Part shown: positions 42,934-54,229 of the stretch, piece after piece
How the letters are laid out: every line of letters begins with the position of its first letter
How positions within the stretch are numbered: the first letter of the stretch is position 1
NCBI GenBank assembly: GCA_037178625.1
Contig: CM074131.1
Span: forward strand, 558,001 to 622,000
Direction of reading: 5' to 3'
DNA length: 64,000 nt
DNA from: Skeletonema tropicum
Taxonomy: Eukaryota > Bacillariophyta > Thalassiosirophyceae > Thalassiosirales > Thalassiosiraceae
The notes under the pieces: model-generated
What the model was told of the DNA's origin: nothing
What the model saw: only the letters and a program-made list of their open reading frames with translations
Databases searched by the model: none
Made by a program: the position numbers and the translations under genes

Positions 42934-45819
42934 ATGGCTCACACTTTACTTTCTCTGACTCTTTCCTTAGGAGTAGTCAGAGAGGCTGAAGCTGTGATGC
43001 CAAAACCGAGTAGACCCATTGCCTCACACGAGGATAATGGTCTTGGTTATAATAGTAGACGATTCTTTTCTGCCCCACCAACTGCTGCTTCTAAGCCTAT
43101 ATCGCAACCATCTCGTTTACCGGCTATACCTCTACCCGCTCGAGCTGGGGCTTCTCATGCTAGTTTGCAGAACTCTCTGCCAGCCGAGGATGAACTTAAT
43201 ACTACCCCTGACAAGCTAATCCAAAACGCGAAGCATGCCAACAAGGTACTCGCTGAGTACAACACGAAGTTTGGAGGAACTGACTGTACTCCAATCGTGA
43301 CAACGTTGCAAGGTAAGAATCGTAAAAGAAAGCGAACAATTATGCCTCCTCGACTCACTGCATCATACCGGGTGAAAGAATTGACTCTTGAATTGGTTAT
43401 CCTTCCACTGCTTTCAAGCGGATTCCTCGACTTAGATGACTATGGAGTTATTGAGCAAGTCAACAAGCGTCTTCAACGACTCGTGCCTAAGTACATTCAC
43501 TGGTGTAGCATCGATACCCGTCCTCTTCAAGAGCCCCGGCTGGATTATGCCGCTCAGCAGAGGATTGATCCACACCGAGTTGATATGGCTTCTGCTCAAT
43601 TCATCAAATTTGGTGGAGACCCAGATAAATTGGTTCGCTTCTGTTCTCATGAGCATACCCTTGCTCACTTGGATAGAGAAAGGATCTTGCAGAGGATCAA
43701 GGATCGTATTCCGAACGAGGATTACAAGCAAATTGAACGGATTCTGTACGAAGGTTGTCCTGCGGAGCTATCATTTGAAGAGGACAATCGATCTCGCTTA
43801 CGTTCCTTCGAGAGAGGTAATCAGCTTACGTATCTTCGCAATCCTGCTAAGGTCTTAAAGGCGATGAACAAGGAGGATAAAAACTCTCATGTTATAGCTC
43901 TTGACGAGGATCTCGCTTACTTCTCTCCATACTGTCGCCATACTCCGCAAGGCGCCATCGATAAGCCAGGGAAATCATTTCGGATTGTATGGGATGGATC
44001 TACGAAGCAGCGCTACGATGATGTCGTGTTGAATGACATAACACCGACAAATCAGGAGTCACCTATTACCTTTGGTGACACAGAGCGTCTCTTTGATAAG
44101 GACATTTACGAATACCGGGTGTCCTACCCACATGATACAATCTATCTAGGATTCGAAGATGTGACGTCATGCTTCAAATTTCCTCGGATTCACCCCAGTT
44201 TGAGCGGTGCCTTTGGTTTCTACGATAGCCATGGCCTATATCATCTAGCTACTTCAATGGTATTCGGCTCAACAGTCTCTGCCAACCAATGGGAGCCATT
44301 TCGGAGGACAATTGAGACATTATCTAAATCCTTCCAAGACGTAGACGGTTTGTTGGAAAAGCATCGACATTACTTGGATATGATTCAGTGGGAAGAAAAT
44401 GTGCCAGCACCCTCGGTTATTTCAAAAGGATGTGTGATATGCCCGGGAGTCTTAAATAAGGACGGTAATCACGTCACAAGGCCTTCTCGTATGTACGTGG
44501 ATGACGCTCTCTTAGCAGCTATTAGGCGTGCTTGGATGGAAAGAAAGCTAGCGGCGACAATTGAAGCTATCTTCTGTGTGATGGGATATCCAGATGAATC
44601 TAGACGGCGCTGTCCCCTTTCTTTAGAAAAATGGGGAGAGATGAAGATCAGCCCCTATCAAACTCTGTTAGGATTGCACTATGATACAGTGAAGTTGACT
44701 AAAGGAACTACGCCAGAGTATCGAGCTGACCTCTTGGCGTACATCGAGGAGCACTGGCCAATTGTTCGTACAAGGTTTACTGCGCACGATATGCAAGTCC
44801 TCATCGGTAAACTGGCTCGCCTAGCAAAGGGCGCACGGTGGGTCTTCCACATTCTCTCCCATGCCTACGATCAGATAGCGCTTGCTCTAGCATCCAACTA
44901 CAAAATGCTGCGCCGCCATTCTCCCCAGTTCAAAGCATTGATTAGTTGCATCAAGAACGAGCAGATGGGAAAATCCAAGTTATCACAGGATGCGGGACGT
45001 ATTATATCCTTCGCCCTTAAAAAGGCAAGTCAGCTTGTCCACCGCTCGAGAAGTACATATGTCATATCAGACCTACTTCGGGAGGACATCGAGTTCTTTC
45101 GTCAAGCTTTACGCGAAGACTCTGATATCCCATGGTCATCTCCACTAGCTCATGTCGTTCTTCGTACTCCACTTGGTACACCCTTTGGAGATGCTTGCCT
45201 CACTGGATGCGGTGGCTATTGCACCGAGCTAAAATTTTGGTGGCACCTTGCATTTCCTCCAGAGATCGTTCATCGAACGCTCATCCATCTACGTGACGAC
45301 TCCGCAGGAAACTTGATCTCCATCAATGCCTTGGAATTCGTTACAGTTATCCTCAATTACTGTGCAACTCGTTCGATCATTTCTGAGAGTAATCTCTTCG
45401 CGGATGATCCATTCCCTGTTATCCTCTGTATGACGGATAATACTTCTGCATTGAATTGGGTCAATCATCGGTGTAAAGGTTCTTTGCTTGGCCGGGCTCT
45501 TGGTCGACTCTTTGTCGGTCTGCTTATGGATTCACCTCTTGGTATCAATGCAGCATGGATCAATACGCACGATAACGAGGTTGCTGATGGTCTTTCACGC
45601 TACAAATCGTGTTCGGAAAACGTTGCTAACGGATATCCCACTTTTGATTATTCTCTGCTTAAACAGAAATACAAGAAGACACTCTCGGAGTGTCGACTTT
45701 GGTTACCGAGTTCACGACTGATCTCGCTCGTATACACAGTATTAACCACCAGGCAAAGTCCGTCTCTAAAGGAGCTCAGGAGCTTCAAACCACAAGATCT
45801 AGGCAGGCTCACTACTTAG
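42934..45819 (+). CDS. ORF2, reverse transcriptase and RNase H
   Basis: About 961 residues from the first ATG (42934); an open frame extends a little upstream without an ATG. The RT region includes FRIVWDGSTKQRYDDVVLND, GFEDVTSCFKFPRIHPS, a HLATSMVFGSTVSANQW stretch and the active-site box RMYVDDALLA (YVDD). A thumb-like LLGLHYDTVKLTKG follows. The RNase H part has ILCMTDNTSALNWVNHR and AAWINTHDNEVADGLSR. This is the DIRS-type RT-RH arrangement. The enzyme would copy element RNA to DNA in the cell. The 3' end overlaps ORF3 by 130 nt in the -1 frame. Confidence 0.88.
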   Translation: MAHTLLSLTLSLGVVREAEAVMPKPSRPIASHEDNGLGYNSRRFFSAPPTAASKPISQPSRLPAIPLPARAGASHASLQNSLPAEDELNTTPDKLIQNAKHANKVLAEYNTKFGGTDCTPIVTTLQGKNRKRKRTIMPPRLTASYRVKELTLELVILPLLSSGFLDLDDYGVIEQVNKRLQRLVPKYIHWCSIDTRPLQEPRLDYAAQQRIDPHRVDMASAQFIKFGGDPDKLVRFCSHEHTLAHLDRERILQRIKDRIPNEDYKQIERILYEGCPAELSFEEDNRSRLRSFERGNQLTYLRNPAKVLKAMNKEDKNSHVIALDEDLAYFSPYCRHTPQGAIDKPGKSFRIVWDGSTKQRYDDVVLNDITPTNQESPITFGDTERLFDKDIYEYRVSYPHDTIYLGFEDVTSCFKFPRIHPSLSGAFGFYDSHGLYHLATSMVFGSTVSANQWEPFRRTIETLSKSFQDVDGLLEKHRHYLDMIQWEENVPAPSVISKGCVICPGVLNKDGNHVTRPSRMYVDDALLAAIRRAWMERKLAATIEAIFCVMGYPDESRRRCPLSLEKWGEMKISPYQTLLGLHYDTVKLTKGTTPEYRADLLAYIEEHWPIVRTRFTAHDMQVLIGKLARLAKGARWVFHILSHAYDQIALALASNYKMLRRHSPQFKALISCIKNEQMGKSKLSQDAGRIISFALKKASQLVHRSRSTYVISDLLREDIEFFRQALREDSDIPWSSPLAHVVLRTPLGTPFGDACLTGCGGYCTELKFWWHLAFPPEIVHRTLIHLRDDSAGNLISINALEFVTVILNYCATRSIISESNLFADDPFPVILCMTDNTSALNWVNHRCKGSLLGRALGRLFVGLLMDSPLGINAAWINTHDNEVADGLSRYKSCSENVANGYPTFDYSLLKQKYKKTLSECRLWLPSSRLISLVYTVLTTRQSPSLKELRSFKPQDLGRLTT

Positions 45820-46964
45820 CGTGGTGCAATCATCACAACGTCCTTGATCCAGTCGGCGCCGCTTCCTCTTATAAGACGTTACTTGGAATGTACTTGCAAA
45901 ACGTGCGTCTCGGAAATAACTACAACAATAAGCAGACAGTTCGTTCTGCAACTCTCAGAGGATACGGCGAGGCAGTAAATCAGCTCTTCTTCTTCCGGGG
46001 CATGCCTCTGCCTTATGTTCCAGACGATAAATACAATGATAGCACTGCTGCCATAGCGACTCTCGCTGATGAAGAAAGTGTTGCGCTCCAGCGGGAGCCT
46101 CTCACAGATGCCATAGTAGCAGAAGCTATTAGTCTAGGGCAGCAAGCAGGTCAAGACTCAGTTGATAATTTGGTCGCTAATATGATTTGTCTCTCACGAT
46201 TCGTCGGCCCTCGCCTGTCAGAGTACGCCAACAAACAGATGAAGAAAATTACGTATCACACCTGGGGATCAGGTAACAAAATTGTTCGTGCTTGGATAGC
46301 GACGGACTTTACATTCTACGATAAGACGGGCGTTCAGATTCACCTACATCGCCGGTCAAGCGATGAAATTATTAGCCTTTACCCACAGATACACTACATG
46401 AGAGTTACCTGGCGTATCCAAAAGAATCGCAGAAATGGGCAATCACTCAAAATACCTGTTGAAATAGCTCATAGGGAAGTTTGTCCTGTCTACAATGCAC
46501 TGCAAATCGTCATGCGAAAGATTCGTCTGGATCCGACGAACCTGGACACGCCTGTCTGCGTCTATGTTGCAAAAAACTCGACAGCATCCCTGTATCTCAC
46601 GGGAAACAAGGTGAAGACCCTCATCCATAGGGCTATTGACAACGTCAATCCTACTATGTCAGCTGAAGAGCGCCAAAAATACTCGGCGCACTCCCTTCGA
46701 GTTTGGGCATGCGTTCTTCTTGATCAAGCGAACAAACCTCCATCTTTCATTAAACAACGCCTACGATGGCAAGGTGAAAGTTACAGGCTCTATCTTCGTG
46801 ACACGTTGCACCAATCGCAATCCCACCGTGACGCGCTTTCTGCCAACACGAATGCAATCATCTCTGCGCTCTCAGCCAATGCAGAGAATATTATCTCGGC
46901 TATTGGTACCCCCGAAGGTGGTACTCACGATGAATCTTCTGAACTTCACGACGAAGAGGATTAG
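45690..46964 (+). CDS. ORF3, tyrosine recombinase
   Basis: The 424-codon open frame begins at a GTG inside ORF2; the first ATG comes much later (in GMYLQNVR), so it may be reached by -1 frameshifting or reinitiation from ORF2. It has the catalytic set of a tyrosine recombinase: Arg in CLSRFVGPRLSEYANK, His-x-x-Arg in YSAHSLRVWACVLL, and a Tyr in WQGESYRLYLRD. It would integrate the circular DNA form without target duplication. The C-terminal tail is acidic (ESSELHDEED). The N-terminal part resembles the core-binding domain of such enzymes. Confidence 0.85.
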   Translation: MSTLVTEFTTDLARIHSINHQAKSVSKGAQELQTTRSRQAHYLAWCNHHNVLDPVGAASSYKTLLGMYLQNVRLGNNYNNKQTVRSATLRGYGEAVNQLFFFRGMPLPYVPDDKYNDSTAAIATLADEESVALQREPLTDAIVAEAISLGQQAGQDSVDNLVANMICLSRFVGPRLSEYANKQMKKITYHTWGSGNKIVRAWIATDFTFYDKTGVQIHLHRRSSDEIISLYPQIHYMRVTWRIQKNRRNGQSLKIPVEIAHREVCPVYNALQIVMRKIRLDPTNLDTPVCVYVAKNSTASLYLTGNKVKTLIHRAIDNVNPTMSAEERQKYSAHSLRVWACVLLDQANKPPSFIKQRLRWQGESYRLYLRDTLHQSQSHRDALSANTNAIISALSANAENIISAIGTPEGGTHDESSELHDEED

Positions 46965-47184
46965 AACGAAGGTCATTGGATGATTATCCACCAACATCTC
47001 GCTAATATTAACACCTATGTATTACATGGAATACCACTTGTCTTGACTCAGTATGATTCAAAACATCAAAATTTTTTTTCTTTTTGCAAGTCAGCTTGTT
47101 CCTCATGGCAGCTATCACAAAAGATTGTGCTTGGTTTCTCTAGCATCATTATATAATGCTAGACGCACTCAACCTGCCTTGTGG

Positions 47185-47384
47185 CGGTCGGCCTGCTGGG
47201 GCCAGAACGATTGGGACCTTAATCCCAAAGTAGTTCTAATGGTATAGACAGCCCAATTTGTCATGCAACTTGGACTGTCCCCTTTTCCATAATTGTCCCA
47301 GACTGTCCTTAAGATCTTTTGTGTAGTTGTCAGTGAAGTAGCAATCTGACGCGCAACGAGTTTTTCCACCGCCCCGATGGAAAA
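47185..47384 (+). repeat. Split direct repeat B1
   Basis: About 200 bp nearly identical to B2 (47777-47975), starting CGGTCGGCCTGCTGGGG and ending GATGGAAAA. It abuts A2. Confidence 0.85.
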
Positions 47385-47717
47385 TCGCAGGTACAATAGC
47401 GGATGGAGCGGATGAGCTTTCAATGGCTCTCTCCTTCCCCCATTTCCCCTGCGCCTCGTCGCGCCACTTTCTTTACCATTTTGACTTCTTCGGGAGTACC
47501 AATTGAGATGGATTCCCAATTGTTCTCTGTTCCAATGCTTCTGCAGTCATCGGTCATACATAATACTGTCTCATGTCCGTCTAATTCCACCGTGGAAGAC
47601 CACGTCAATCAGGATCCAAAGATCCTCAAAATCGGCAAGCAGTCTCCTCAGTTTTGTTTTCGACAAGCAAAAACATTGCAATCGAGAACACCTCTAGTAT
47701 TATCACCGATTTTGATA
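47385..47717 (+). repeat. Split direct repeat A2
   Basis: Copy of A1, including the start of ORF1 up to TCACCGATTTTGATA. Confidence 0.85.
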
Positions 47718-47776
47718 TTGTAGCCATTGAAAGTTTTCCCCACCCACCCAGCCCTTTTCTTACCCACCCTCCCTAT

Positions 47777-47975
47777 CGGTCGGCCTGCTGGGGCCAGAAC
47801 GATTGGGACCTTAATCCCAAAGTAGTTCTAATGGTATAGACAGCCCAATTTGTCATGCAACTTGGACTGTCCCCTTTTCCATAATTGTCCCAGACTGTCC
47901 TTAAGATCTTTTGTGCAGTTGTCAGTGAAGTAGCAATCTGACGCGCAAGAGTTTTTCCACCGCCCCGATGGAAAA
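47777..47975 (+). repeat. Split direct repeat B2, right end of the element
   Basis: Copy of B1 with one 2-bp difference near the end (CGCAAGAG against CGCAACGAG). It is followed by host sequence CATCGGG. Confidence 0.85.
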
Positions 47976-48921
47976 CATCGGGTTAACCCCAAATCATAGG
48001 AAATCCGAACAAAAGTTTATCCTAGAGCATGAACGAACCTACCAGAGTAGTGACTAAAATAATCTATCTATCTACCAGAGAAGAAAGTTCTCATGCCTAA
48101 CAACTTTTGTCGTACTCGCTAGGTAGGAGTATTCTTCCACGATTTGGCGATATAATTACAACCACGTAGCTGAGACAAGATAAGTACTTCAAGGACACTA
48201 TTCCGAGTTTCGACCCGCTTGCTTCCAGTAGTACTTGTCATCACCCCAAATCTGTATCGGCTAAGAAACACATTTTGTCTGAAGAAAGACAAGGTTCTAC
48301 TTTGATACTAACTAGACATTATTTAATCATTCCTATTGAGAGTACCGACCGACTACTAAATAATAACACTTAGAGATAATTAGACAGATCATACAAAAGA
48401 GATAATACAATAATCGCGTCCATCCATATATCAGAAATGGTGCTTCAGGTGGGGTGGGAAACCTACAAGCCCAATCACAAGGGGCGACGTCCTTTACCTC
48501 GGTATCTATAAGTATCTGTCAATCCAACGTCGTGTCTAATGTACGCGGTACTGCTTGGTAGATCGGATCAATTGCTCGAGGTCCAAGTTGGGTTGGAGTG
48601 CCTTTGGCCTTAAAGCAGAGAACAAGCCAACTTCCTCTTGTGGCTGCTGCGTTTGTGTCAATTCGAGGAGTTTATGTTTAGATGCGTACGAGCAATGTAG
48701 CAACTTTTGAATACAAAGCAAGGAGATATTCCTGTTTGTGTAGGTGCTGAGTATGTGTTTATTTTCACGTGTAGAGTATTTGGTACTCTGTTGGTCAAGT
48801 TTGGATGGGTTTGATTGACATCTACAACACGGAGAGAGAAGAAACAAAGATTGAGAGAAACAGAGGACTGTACACGTATAATCTCTGGAGCTCTAGATAA
48901 TCTTCTTAAACCTAACTGCAA
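47976..48921. other. Intergenic region
   Basis: No supported gene. Overlapping minus-strand frames at 48536-48847 and 48658-48921 have no motif. Confidence 0.5.
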
Positions 48922-49401
48922 TTACCAACAATTGAAACAAAAACACCTTGCTCTTGCACCATGGCGCAGACCATCATCGTTTGCGGCCTTGAGCTTGAAC
49001 AAAAAGAAGCCATCATTCTTCACCTCCTCTTGCGGTTGCGGAATCTGGTGTCGAGAGGTAACTCGCACTACTTCAACTCTCCTCCGAACCGGCCTTGGAA
49101 GATACTCTCTTTCGCTTTCGTCTTCCTCGTGATCAGAGATGTAGGCATACTCATCGTATCCTTGAATCACACGTGCCTCAGGTATGATACAGCGTGAGCG
49201 TGGCTTGTTGCAAAGTCGGCGACGTTTGGGCTGCTGCTGGCTGCCATTGCCATTGCCAATGTCATGGTTGTTATCAGAACGCCTCTGGCGTGGCTTGCCT
49301 TCTTCAGCACCAGCACCAGCACCAGCACCAGCAATCTTGCGGTCATTCTCAGACTTGCGGCCTTTTCCTAGGTTGGTTTCATCATCGTTGCTTGGTGCCA
49401 T
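48922..49401 (-). CDS. Hypothetical small basic protein
   Basis: This 159-residue single-exon frame has a good ATG (MAPSNDDETNLGKGRK). It has a (Gly-Ala)n stretch, a polar Gln/Asn region, an Arg cluster (PKRRRLCNKPRSR) that could be a nuclear localisation signal, and an acidic stretch (SDHEEDESEREYLPRP). It ends in RCFCFNCW. No domain is recognised. The mix of acidic and basic low-complexity blocks is coding-like, but the gene may have further exons. Confidence 0.45.
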   Translation of the reverse strand: MAPSNDDETNLGKGRKSENDRKIAGAGAGAGAEEGKPRQRRSDNNHDIGNGNGSQQQPKRRRLCNKPRSRCIIPEARVIQGYDEYAYISDHEEDESEREYLPRPVRRRVEVVRVTSRHQIPQPQEEVKNDGFFLFKLKAANDDGLRHGARARCFCFNCW

Positions 49402-49727
49402 CGTGAGCTGCTTTTCTCTAGCTATTTATTGAGGCTGCTTGGTGTTGTTGGGCCTATGCAAGCTATGATACTTATGTCAAAGGAGTAAGAAATGATAGGA
49501 GTGAGTATCTCAGTATTTGTGCCACAACATCATCATCATCGATTGTGTGACTTTATCCAACTCAGTCCCTCGCCTAGTAAAAAAAGACCTTCTCGCTTCA
49601 ATCGATTGTCGCGGCGGGTCGCTAGCTCGGTTGCGCGCGCAGAGAAGGCGTGAGCGTAAGTACAAGTGCAAGTCTGTCAAACATGATCTCACTCTGTTGA
49701 GTACCTGTACGCTGTTCGCACCTTTCC

Positions 49728-49899
49728 CCCGGGATAAGAACATGATGGTGACTGGGGTTCGCACTATCAAATGATAGTATTAAAATAGGTTCGCACTTTT
49801 CGGATATCGCATGCCCGGGATAAGAACATGATGGTGACTGGGGTTCGCACTATCAAATGATAGTATTAAAATAGGTTCGCACTTTTCGGATATCGCATG
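49728..49899. repeat. 86-bp tandem duplication
   Basis: Two exact copies (starting at 49728 and 49814) begin CCCGGGATAAGAACATGATG and end GATATCGCATG. Each contains the inverted pair ACTATCA-AA-TGATAGT. Confidence 0.85.
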
Positions 49900-50390
49900 C
49901 GGCATTCCAGGTGTCATTGACGGAAACATTTTCTTCAACGTGCGAGATGGCCTTTCTTCTCGCATAGGCCTAAGCCTCTTTCCTTTAGGAGTTCTTATGA
50001 TTACTACTTTTTCTTTCTTCTTTACCTACTTATGGTAATCTCGTGTCAAATGGGAGAAAACAGAGGAGAAGAGTCGTAGCGTGTCTCTAATCGTCACTTT
50101 TATGTCGTAGCGGTGAACTATTGCTCCAAAACCTCAAGTATCGGAGTTGACAGAAAGCTTGACTCAAAAAATGCCAATCACGCCACCAAAATATCCACGA
50201 CAAGATTCATTCGTGGCCACAAATCATGGGTCTTTATGTACCGCCGTTCAAAATGCCTTCTCCGTTTGTGCATAAATTTCAAGAAGCCACGGGTACAAGC
50301 AATGCAATTCTTACAGCGCAACAACAACATACAACGAGACTATCGAAGCACCGACATAGATAATCATCAATCATCGCATCATCACACCGG

Positions 50391-53300
50391 ATGAATAGTG
50401 ACTTCACTTGCTTTTGTTCGCCCATTAGATCAGAGATTGAAAACAGTCCAGTGACCTACGCCTGCGGATATAACGACGGAGAATTTGCTGTGAGTAAATC
50501 GGTTTCGAGAGACACTGCTCCAATTAGCAATCGTTCCAATAACAAAGTCGTCAAGGAGGTCACTTTCAAGATGGATGTCGATTCCCCTGCCAACATGTAC
50601 CATCATACCATGAGACCGTATAACAATGACTTGGAGTTGGAGGCCCCTTCTACACCCGTGCAACATCATCACGGTGACAGCAATGACACAGGAGTAGATC
50701 TGACGCCCAATGGGTCAGAAGTTAGCACCTCATCCTCCGAAGCAGCAGGCGCTTACTCCAAAAAGGCAATGGTCAAATTGATGAAAGAGCAGGTTGAATT
50801 GGTGCGCAGTTTAACAAATGCGCAATTAGCACAAAAGAAGGAGTTGGAAGAGGTCAGAGCCGAGAAAAAGAGGTTGGAAGAAGAACAACGTCTCTCGAAT
50901 GATGCCAAAACGTTCAACAACAACAACAACAACAACAACACTAGTGGAAGGCTCAATCTCCCCGGCCGCCCCACATCCGATATCAAGGATTCGGACAATC
51001 AATCCATCTCCACCTTCAGCCGGTACTTCCGCTCACCTCACAAACAGCAATCACGCACTACCAAATATCGTCATCCAGATGAGGCATACTACGCCCGAGA
51101 TCGTGCCAACCGCGCCCGTGCCAGAACCTTTAGCGATGAAGCAGGAACAATGGCCAATTGCGATCCATCCCTCGCAAGTACGATTGGTATGCCGAGTGCC
51201 ATCATGATTGATCCAGCAGCTGCAAATACTACCGGGGCATTCCATAATGATACATTGTATGACCACTCTCTCCCACAACGATTTCAATCCCCGTCCAAGG
51301 ATAGAATTGAGATTACGGCTATACCCGAACGGAATGTTATACCTGCCGATGAATTGAGGAATGATGGCTGCCTTCCCAAAATGTGGTGGTTCTTTTCTCG
51401 ATTGTGTACGTTCTTTGTACCCGATATTCTATTGTGTTGTATTGGGCGTAAGGCGGGGAGTAAGGTGGCAAAGAAGGAGGCGAAGCAGGCTTGGAGGGAG
51501 AAGGTTGGGATTTTTGTCATTATGATGTTGAGTAGTGCGGCGTTTATTGGGATTAGTGGGGTGGTGCCCATGTTTTTGTGTAGGGAGACTGAGGTGTTTA
51601 CTATGGTGAGTTATTAATAATATTTGAGATGTGATTGTTGATTGTTGCATGTGATCTTATTTGTGTCTATTGCTCAACTACCCTTCAAAATATGCTCACC
51701 ATCTCATTTCCTCCTTACAACTTTACTACTGCTTAGGATGAAATTCAAGCCAGGAATAGAGCAGAGGACTGGACCGTCATCTTTGGTATCATCTTTGACA
51801 TGAAGGATTACATAGATGTTCATCCTGGAGGAGATCAGATCCAACAAGTCATTGGAACAGATGCTAGCAAATACTTTCCCCGTCGTCCTGTGGGTAGACT
51901 TCCCTCTGTATGCACAAACAGTGCCATGGAACTTTCCACCACGCCAGAGTGTGATGAATTTGACGATTTGGATAAGCTTTTGAAGTCACACTGTCATACT
52001 TCCGCTGTCGGTTTTTCTGGTATTAACAGGTCCTTTGGAAATTATGAGAAGGGAACGCTTGCTCACCGTCTAACCAATCTGAACAATAGTCCTGATACAG
52101 AATGGATTATGGTGTACAACCGCATTTACAACGTGACGCGTTACATTGATGGAATCAGGGACGAAGTGACTGGTGAAATTGACGCCAAGAGTGAGAATGC
52201 GTATCTGAGCAGGGATTTGACTAGCCTTCTCATTAACAAGCGGGGTCAGGATGCTACCATGGTTTACGAGGCTCTGTTCAGTAACGATGTTCAACTTTCG
52301 TGCTTGGATGATCTCTTTTACATTGGTGTGCTGGATGAGAAGGATGATATTCTCTGTCAGGCTCTCAACATTGCGATGTACTCTGTCATGATTGTGATTG
52401 CTGCTGTCCTTGGTATCCAATGCATCTGTTCGTTGATCTACCTTGTCCGCCTAAGACGCACGATCACAAGGGATGACACACGATCAAAGATTATTGTCAT
52501 GGTGCCTTGCTACAATGAAGGAGATAAGGAATTGCGCAAAACAATAGATAGTGTTATGGATACCACCTATCCAGACGAAAACAAGGTCCTTCTTGTGGTT
52601 GCTGATGGAAACATTACCGGGAAGGGTGAAAAGATGAGTACTCCCGACACGCTTGCGAAAATTTTGGGCTTTAAGCAGCGTCCCACAGATAGAGCGTACG
52701 ATTGCAAGTCCATTGGTGAGCTCACTGAAAATCGTGCCAAGATCTATTATGGAACCTACAGTGACTGTGGCAGAGAGCTCAAATACATTGTTGTTGTCAA
52801 GTGTGGTCTACCAAGTGAGAGTGGCTCTCCTCGGGCGGGAAATAGAGGCAAGAGGGATTCTCAGCTTCTTTTCACGGGACTACTCAACAGGTTTCATCAT
52901 GGACGGAACCTGAACAATTTGGATATCGCTATCAAGTATGCCCTAGACAATCTTCAGCTGCCCCTCGACGAGATTCGCTATTTGATGGCCATCGATGCTG
53001 ATACCCGCATTGACAGAGAGTCGTTGTCACACATGACATATAGTATGAACAAGAATGATCGAGTTCTGGCTCTTTGTGGAGAAACCAAAGTTGACAACAA
53101 GTCTCAGTCTTGGGTGACGATGATTCAAGTGTTTGAGTACTACACGAATCATCACATGAAGAAGGCTTTTGAGTCTGTGTTTGGATGCGTTACATGCTTG
53201 CCCGGCTGCTTCACTATGTATCGGTTGTTTAGTGACGATGGCAGACCCCTTCTTTCATGTGACGACGTCTATCAACGCTATGCTACCAATAATGTCAAGA

Positions 53301-54229
53301 CATTGCATGATAAGAATCTTTATCATCTTGGAGAAGATAGGATGTTAACGACGCTGTTGCTACGCTACTTTCCGGACATGAAGCTATCTTTTGTTCCCGA
53401 AGCGACGTGTTACACTATCGTGCCGCACACTTTTAGCGTGCTTTTGAGCCAGCGTAGAAGGTGGATCAATTCAACTTTCCATAATATGCTCGAGTTGATG
53501 CGAGTGGATTCCTTGTGTGGAATATGTTGCTTTGGAATGAAGTCTATTGTCGTCTTAGATTTGGTGGCAACGTTGATTCTTCCTGCAAGTCTCATTTATG
53601 TGGGATACATTATATTCATCACCTTCTGGATGGGCGAGCCGCTCTCGATGCTAATGCTGGTTATTTGGGGCATCGTCATCGGCGTGCAAGTGGTAGTATT
53701 TCTCCTGAGGTCTCGATGGGACTATTGGTGGTGGTTCTTTGTCTTTGTCCTGGTGGGAGTGCCCGTGTTCTATTTCGTTCTGCCACTGTACTCCTTTTGG
53801 CATATGGACGACTTTTCGTGGGGCACAACTCGACAAGTTAGTGGGGTTCAGAAAGCAGGTTTGACGAGTGTTCAAACTATGGATACCGATGTAGAGTCAC
53901 CAAGAGGCTTTGAAGTTGTGGGCTCCAAAGTCATCAATGCCGATGACGATGAGAAAAGGGCACAACACAATGGTGGAGGACGCAAGCCGAAGCATCATGC
54001 TCGTTCAGCACCGGTAAGAGCATATGGAGCAAAGGGTGCTCGTCCAGAAGACGGAAGATTAAATCTGATGCCAAAGCTGAATGCAACTTCCACAGGTCCA
54101 GTGGATTTGGACGAAGTAGAAATTGATGACGAGTCTAGGGCTTCAACTGTGATCAAATTTGATCGAACTAAGTATAAAAATGCAGAAGAGGCCAGGAAGA
54201 CACGTCGTGAGAGAAGGGGTGAATGCTAG
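50391..54229 (+). CDS. Chitin synthase (GT2 family, with cytochrome-b5-like segment)
   Basis: Exons 50391-51605 and 51737-54229 are joined by a 131-nt GT-AG intron in phase 0, giving 1235 residues. The cytosolic N-terminus has a coiled-coil (KLMKEQVELVRSLTNAQLAQ and on) and a poly-Asn run. One membrane helix lies near 377-397, then a cytochrome-b5-like segment with DYIDVHPGGDQ (about 428-440), then another helix near 615-640. The catalytic GT2 domain has VMVPCYNEGDKELRKTIDS, AIDADT (about 822), a CLPGCFTMYR box, LGEDRMLT (about 936) and QRRRW (about 976). C-terminal helices and a SWGTTR box follow. The layout resembles fungal class IV/V enzymes. It makes chitin from UDP-GlcNAc at the plasma membrane; centric diatoms extrude such fibres. 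A later start at 50571 is possible. Confidence 0.9.

Larger units (their letters stand above)
40879..47975 (+). mobile_element. Tyrosine-recombinase retrotransposon (DIRS order, PAT/Ngaro-like repeats)
   Basis: The 7.1-kb element has three long ORFs in the order Gag-like, RT-RNase H, tyrosine recombinase. Its ends are split direct repeats: A1 (40879-41206) at the left; B1 (47185-47384), A2 (47385-47717) and B2 (47777-47975) at the right. B1 abuts A2 exactly, and that junction reproduces what joining the right end (GATGGAAAA) to the left end (TCGCAGG) would give, as expected for replication through a circular form. No integrase of the DDE type, no LTR and no methyltransferase domain are seen. 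All three ORFs are open over full length, so the copy may be recent. Confidence 0.88.

Noticed and set aside
47403..47723. A second, short Gag-like gene
   Set aside because: It is the A2 terminal repeat, a copy of the first 105 codons of ORF1 that runs into unrelated sequence.
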